From positions 35,747 to 43,967 of the forward strand of contig DHHV01000111.1 in NCBI GenBank assembly GCA_002403455.1: a DNA stretch of 8,221 bases, given 5' to 3'. The notes beneath the pieces are model-generated. The model searched no databases, had not been told where the DNA came from, and saw only the letters and a list, made by a program, of their open reading frames with translations. Each line of letters starts with the position of its first letter. Position 1 is the first letter of the stretch. Origin of the DNA: Hyphomonadaceae bacterium UBA4763. Lineage in GTDB: Bacteria; Pseudomonadota; Alphaproteobacteria; Caulobacterales; Aquidulcibacteraceae. Positions 6,201-8,221 of the stretch are shown piece after piece. A program made the translations under genes and the position numbers.

Positions 6201-6941
6201 TCATAGCATGGCGAGACCGCCATTCACATGCAGCGTCTGGCCGGTGACATAGCCTGCTTCGCCGCTGGATAAATAGAGGATCGCGGCGGCGACATCTGCG
6301 CCCTCGCCAAAGCGTTTGGCCGGGATGCGCTCGAATAGCGCTTGTTTTTGCTCGTCTTTCAGCGCGTCCGTCATCGGGCTTTGGATAAAGCCGGGCGCGA
6401 CGCAATTCACCGTCACATTGCGGCTCGCGACTTCCTGGGCCAGCGATTTGGAAAAGCCGATCATGCCGGCTTTGGAAGCGGCGTAATTGGCTTGGCCCGG
6501 ATTGCCGGTCACGCCGACCACTGAGGTCACCCCGATGATGCGGCCATAACGCTGCTTCATCATGCCTTTCAGCGCCGCGCGCGACAGCCGAAAATAGGAG
6601 TCCAGATTGATCGCCAGTACGCTGCGCCAATCCTCGTCCTTCATGCGCAGCAGCAATTGATCGCGCGTCACCCCGGCATTGGCGACCAGGATGTCGAGCC
6701 CGCCAAGCGCTGTTTCCGCCTGGCCGACCAGCGCGTCAACCGCGGCCGGATCGCCGAGATTGCAGGGCAGGATGCTGGCGCGATCGGCCCCGAACTTGCC
6801 CTGCAAGGCCTCCAGCGCCTCGATTCGCGTGCCGGACAAGGCGACCAGTGCGCCTTGCGCGATCAGCGCTTCGGCGATCGCCCCGCCGATGCCGCCGGTC
6901 GCTCCGGTGACGAGCGCGCGTTTTCCGGTCAAGTCGAACAT
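6201..6941 (-). CDS. fabG: 3-oxoacyl-ACP reductase
   Basis: A 246-residue short-chain dehydrogenase of standard FabG length, acting in the cytosol as a tetramer. It reduces 3-oxoacyl-ACP to (R)-3-hydroxyacyl-ACP with NADPH. Visible: the Rossmann cofactor loop TGATGGIGG (12-20), NAG (88-90), active-site Asn112, Ser140 (in GVTSVVG), Tyr153 and Lys157 (NYAASKAGM), APGFIQSPMT (182-191) and the FabG-type ending YVTGQTLHVNGGLAML. SDR proteins are numerous, but the near-perfect FabG motifs and the fabD-fabG-acpP-fabF order make the specific call safe. The start is ATG at 6941, three bases after the fabD stop; the ribosome site AAGGA lies in the last fabD codons and overlaps the stop, so translation is tightly linked to fabD. 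Confidence 0.97.
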   Translation of the reverse strand: MFDLTGKRALVTGATGGIGGAIAEALIAQGALVALSGTRIEALEALQGKFGADRASILPCNLGDPAAVDALVGQAETALGGLDILVANAGVTRDQLLLRMKDEDWRSVLAINLDSYFRLSRAALKGMMKQRYGRIIGVTSVVGVTGNPGQANYAASKAGMIGFSKSLAQEVASRNVTVNCVAPGFIQSPMTDALKDEQKQALFERIPAKRFGEGADVAAAILYLSSGEAGYVTGQTLHVNGGLAML

Positions 6942-6950
6942 GATTTATCC
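6939..6950 (-). promoter_or_regulatory. fabG translation start region, identical over 12 bases to that of fabF
   Basis: The minus-strand GGATAAATCATG covers the Shine-Dalgarno core (AAGGA when extended by two bases), the fabD stop TAA and the fabG ATG. The same 12 bases are at 5699-5710 before fabF. The ribosome site being inside the fabD stop region implies re-use of ribosomes that have finished fabD. Confidence 0.6.
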
Positions 6951-7892
6951 TTGTAAATGGGGGGCGAGGGCCGCCAACTCGGCCGGATTGCCGGCGGCAT
7001 AAGCGGCAAGATCAGGGACGACGCGCTTGGCCATGCCGGTCAAGACTTTGCCGGCGCCAAGCTCGACCAATCGGGTGACGCCAAGGCCTGGCAGGCTTTC
7101 AAGCGTTTCGCGCCAGCGCACGCGGCCCGTGACCTGCTCCACCAACAGCGCAGCGAGGCGCGCCGGGTCGCTTTCCGGAGCGGCGGTGACATTGGCGATG
7201 AGGGCAGGGCGCGGGGCAGCGATCGCGACATCGGCAAGCGCCGCGCGCATGGCCTCGGCAGCCGGCGCCATCAAGGGCGAATGAAACGGGGCCGAGACCG
7301 CAAGCGGGATCGCCCGCGCGCCATTGGCCTTGGCCCAGGCGATGGCGGCTTCGACCCCGGCAGCGGCGCCCGAAATCACCACATTGCCGGGATTGTTGTC
7401 ATTGGCGACGACGCAAGGGGCGACGTGCGCGCCCGCCGCGGCAGCGGCTTCGGCAAAAGCGATGTCGACTTTGGGCCCAATCAGCGAGGCCATCGCCCCC
7501 GATCCGACCGGCGCCGCCGCTTGCATGGCGCGGCCGCGCAGGCGCAACAGCCGGGCGCCGTCCGCGATCCCGAGCGCGCCGGCGGCCGCCAGCGCGGAAT
7601 ATTCGCCCAAGGAATGGCCGGCGACAAAGCGCGCGTTGGCGATGTCAAAGCCGAATTCGGCTTTCAGCGCCGCGACGGCCGCCAGGCTGACCGCAAACAA
7701 GGCCGGCTGCGCGTTTTGCGTGAGGGTGAGGGCGTCCTGCGGCCCCTCCCAGATCAAGCGGCTTAACGGCTCATCGAGCGCCTCGTCCACGGCTGCAAAC
7801 ACCGCCGCCGCCGCCGGATAGGCCTCGGCGAGCGCCTTGCCCATGCCGATGTCTTGGCTGCCCTGACCCGGAAAGACGAATGCGAGACCCAT
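6945..7892 (-). CDS. fabD: Malonyl-CoA:ACP transacylase
   Basis: A 315-residue cytoplasmic enzyme (family about 305-315) that moves malonyl from CoA to the AcpP phosphopantetheine arm, supplying the extender unit. Visible: FVFPGQGSQ (6-13 region, oxyanion Gln10), the nucleophile elbow GHSLGEYSA with Ser94, Arg119 in LRLRGRAMQ that binds the malonyl carboxylate, NNPGNVVISG (166-175), and the catalytic His204 in APFHSPLM. The C-terminal LVELGAGKVLTGMAKR (275-290) matches the family. The ATG at 7892 has AAAGGA at 7903-7908 on the minus strand, with a rather long 10-base spacer. It is the first gene of the fab cluster, preceded by 145 bp with a candidate promoter and leader hairpins; its stop is three bases before fabG. 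Ala-rich stretches reflect the GC-rich genome. Confidence 0.97.
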   Translation of the reverse strand: MGLAFVFPGQGSQDIGMGKALAEAYPAAAAVFAAVDEALDEPLSRLIWEGPQDALTLTQNAQPALFAVSLAAVAALKAEFGFDIANARFVAGHSLGEYSALAAAGALGIADGARLLRLRGRAMQAAAPVGSGAMASLIGPKVDIAFAEAAAAAGAHVAPCVVANDNNPGNVVISGAAAGVEAAIAWAKANGARAIPLAVSAPFHSPLMAPAAEAMRAALADVAIAAPRPALIANVTAAPESDPARLAALLVEQVTGRVRWRETLESLPGLGVTRLVELGAGKVLTGMAKRVVPDLAAYAAGNPAELAALAPHLQG

Positions 7893-7913
7893 GCAAGATC
7901 AATCCTTTGTCGC

Positions 7914-7938
7914 GGCGGCAGCCGCCTTTTTGAAGGCG
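7914..7938 (-). promoter_or_regulatory. Two overlapping, mutually exclusive hairpins in the fabD leader
   Basis: On the minus strand CGCCTT-CAAA-AAGGCG (7938 to 7923) is a perfect six-bp stem with a tetraloop. Its 3' arm shares GGCG (7926-7923) with a second potential stem, GGCGG-CTG-CCGCC (7926 to 7914), five GC pairs with a three-base loop. Only one can form at a time. They lie about 20-45 bases before the fabD ATG and just upstream of its ribosome site. There is no T-run, so this is not an evident transcriptional attenuator; an effect on translation or mRNA stability is possible but unproven. Confidence 0.35.
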
Positions 7939-7956
7939 CGGAGACGCGCGTGGAGC

Positions 7957-7985
7957 TTGCTAAAACTTCCGCTGATGCCTGGCAA
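7957..7985 (-). promoter_or_regulatory. Candidate promoter of the fab cluster
   Basis: Minus strand: TTGCCA (7980-7985) matches the -35 consensus in five of six positions, followed after 17 bp by TAGCAA (7957-7962), a weak -10 with three matches. It would start transcription about 55-60 bases upstream of the fabD ATG, so that the leader hairpins are transcribed. Visual match only; a promoter further upstream inside the redoxin gene is equally possible. Confidence 0.3.
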
Positions 7986-7989
7986 GGCA
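7976..7989. repeat. Short inverted repeat overlapping the candidate fabD -35
   Basis: TGCCT-GGCA-AGGCA reads as a perfect five-base inverted repeat with a four-base centre and covers the proposed -35 hexamer of fabD. It could be an operator half-site pair or a weak hairpin in read-through RNA from the upstream gene; no T-run follows. At this length in GC-rich DNA it may be chance. Confidence 0.3.
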
Positions 7990-8037
7990 GGCGGGGATCA
8001 GCCGATCTGAAAGCGACGGCGAAGAGCAAGGACGCCC

Positions 8038-8221
8038 TCACCCCTCGCGCAAGAGCGACATGATCTCCGCGCCGAGCTGCATGTCCTGCTCCTGTCCGAG
8101 CTTTTGCTTGCGCAAACGGCCGTGGCGGTCGACCAGCAACAGGCTGGGCGTGCCTTGCAGCCGGTAAGCGCGCATGGTCTTGGGGATCGGGTCGCCCGCC
8201 TCGCCCGCCATATCAATTCCG
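8038..8221 (-). CDS. Thioredoxin-fold redoxin family protein, C-terminal part
   Basis: Partial gene cut by the right edge: 60 residues are visible, ending at TGA 8040-8038. The translation reads GIDMAGEAGDPIPKTMRAYR, then LQGTPSLLLVDRHGRLRKQK, then LGQEQDMQLGAEIMSLLREG. The GTPSLLLVDRHGRLR part has the look of the cis-Pro loop and following strand pair of thioredoxin-fold proteins (TlpA/ResA, AhpC/TSA-type redoxins), where a GTP or similar turn packs against the active-site cysteines. The CXXC or peroxidatic Cys region would be outside the window, so disulfide reductase and peroxiredoxin cannot be told apart. It runs in the same direction as fabD with 145 bp between, and no convincing terminator follows it. 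An open frame in another register overlaps here (7998-8216), but its Arg/Ser/Cys-rich product shows no family features. Confidence 0.72.
   Translation of the reverse strand, partial: GIDMAGEAGDPIPKTMRAYRLQGTPSLLLVDRHGRLRKQKLGQEQDMQLGAEIMSLLREG

Noticed and set aside
4856..6247. A 463-codon open frame on the plus strand across fabF, acpP and both flanking gaps
   Set aside because: It is codon-aligned with both fabF and acpP in reverse. In that register stops arise only from TTA, CTA or TCA sense codons, which are rare in GC-rich genes. The product shows no recognisable family and the sense genes are unmistakable.
8010..8040. A terminator between the redoxin gene and fabD
   Set aside because: Only short dyads such as GATC-GGCT-GATC or TCAG-ATCGG-CTGA are visible, with no following T-run.

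Overview
The window is a GC-rich (by eye roughly 65% G+C), densely packed housekeeping segment of an alphaproteobacterial chromosome, most likely Rhizobiales/Hyphomicrobiales. The assignment rests on the gene order fabD-fabG-acpP-fabF-mltG-yicC-gmk, on a GapR (DUF2312) homologue, which is an alphaproteobacterial family, and on protein sequence character. I cannot name a genus. I see no rRNA, tRNA, CRISPR, insertion sequence, prophage or other mobile DNA. No gene-free stretch exceeds 154 bases.

Layout, left to right: the 3' end of dapD (lysine/diaminopimelate synthesis) is the only plus-strand gene. It converges, with 9 bp between stop codons, on a long minus-strand series. Read in the direction of transcription (right to left), that series is: the C-terminal end of a thioredoxin-fold redoxin protein (cut by the window edge), a 145-bp gap with a candidate promoter and leader hairpins, fabD, fabG, a 154-bp gap with a candidate acpP promoter, acpP, a 93-bp gap that opens with a strong hairpin, fabF, mltG, yicC, gmk, anmK, and gapR after a 57-bp gap.

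How the genes work together: FabD, FabG, AcpP and FabF are the malonyl-CoA:ACP transacylase, ketoacyl-ACP reductase, acyl carrier and elongating condensing enzyme of type II fatty acid synthesis. From fabF to anmK the genes are chained by 4-bp stop/start overlaps (fabF/mltG, mltG/yicC, gmk/anmK) and one 6-bp gap (yicC-gmk), so they are probably co-transcribed and partly translationally coupled. MltG (glycan chain cleavage giving 1,6-anhydroMurNAc ends) and AnmK (kinase for recycled anhydroMurNAc) add a cell-wall theme. YicC is an endoribonuclease, Gmk a GMP kinase, and GapR a chromosome-structuring protein.

I found no convincing undescribed system. The points that merit a second look are modest: anmK coupled to gmk, a hairpin directly after the acpP stop codon, two mutually exclusive hairpins in the fabD leader, a 12-base identity around the fabG and fabF start codons, and the very tight dapD/gapR convergence without a visible terminator.
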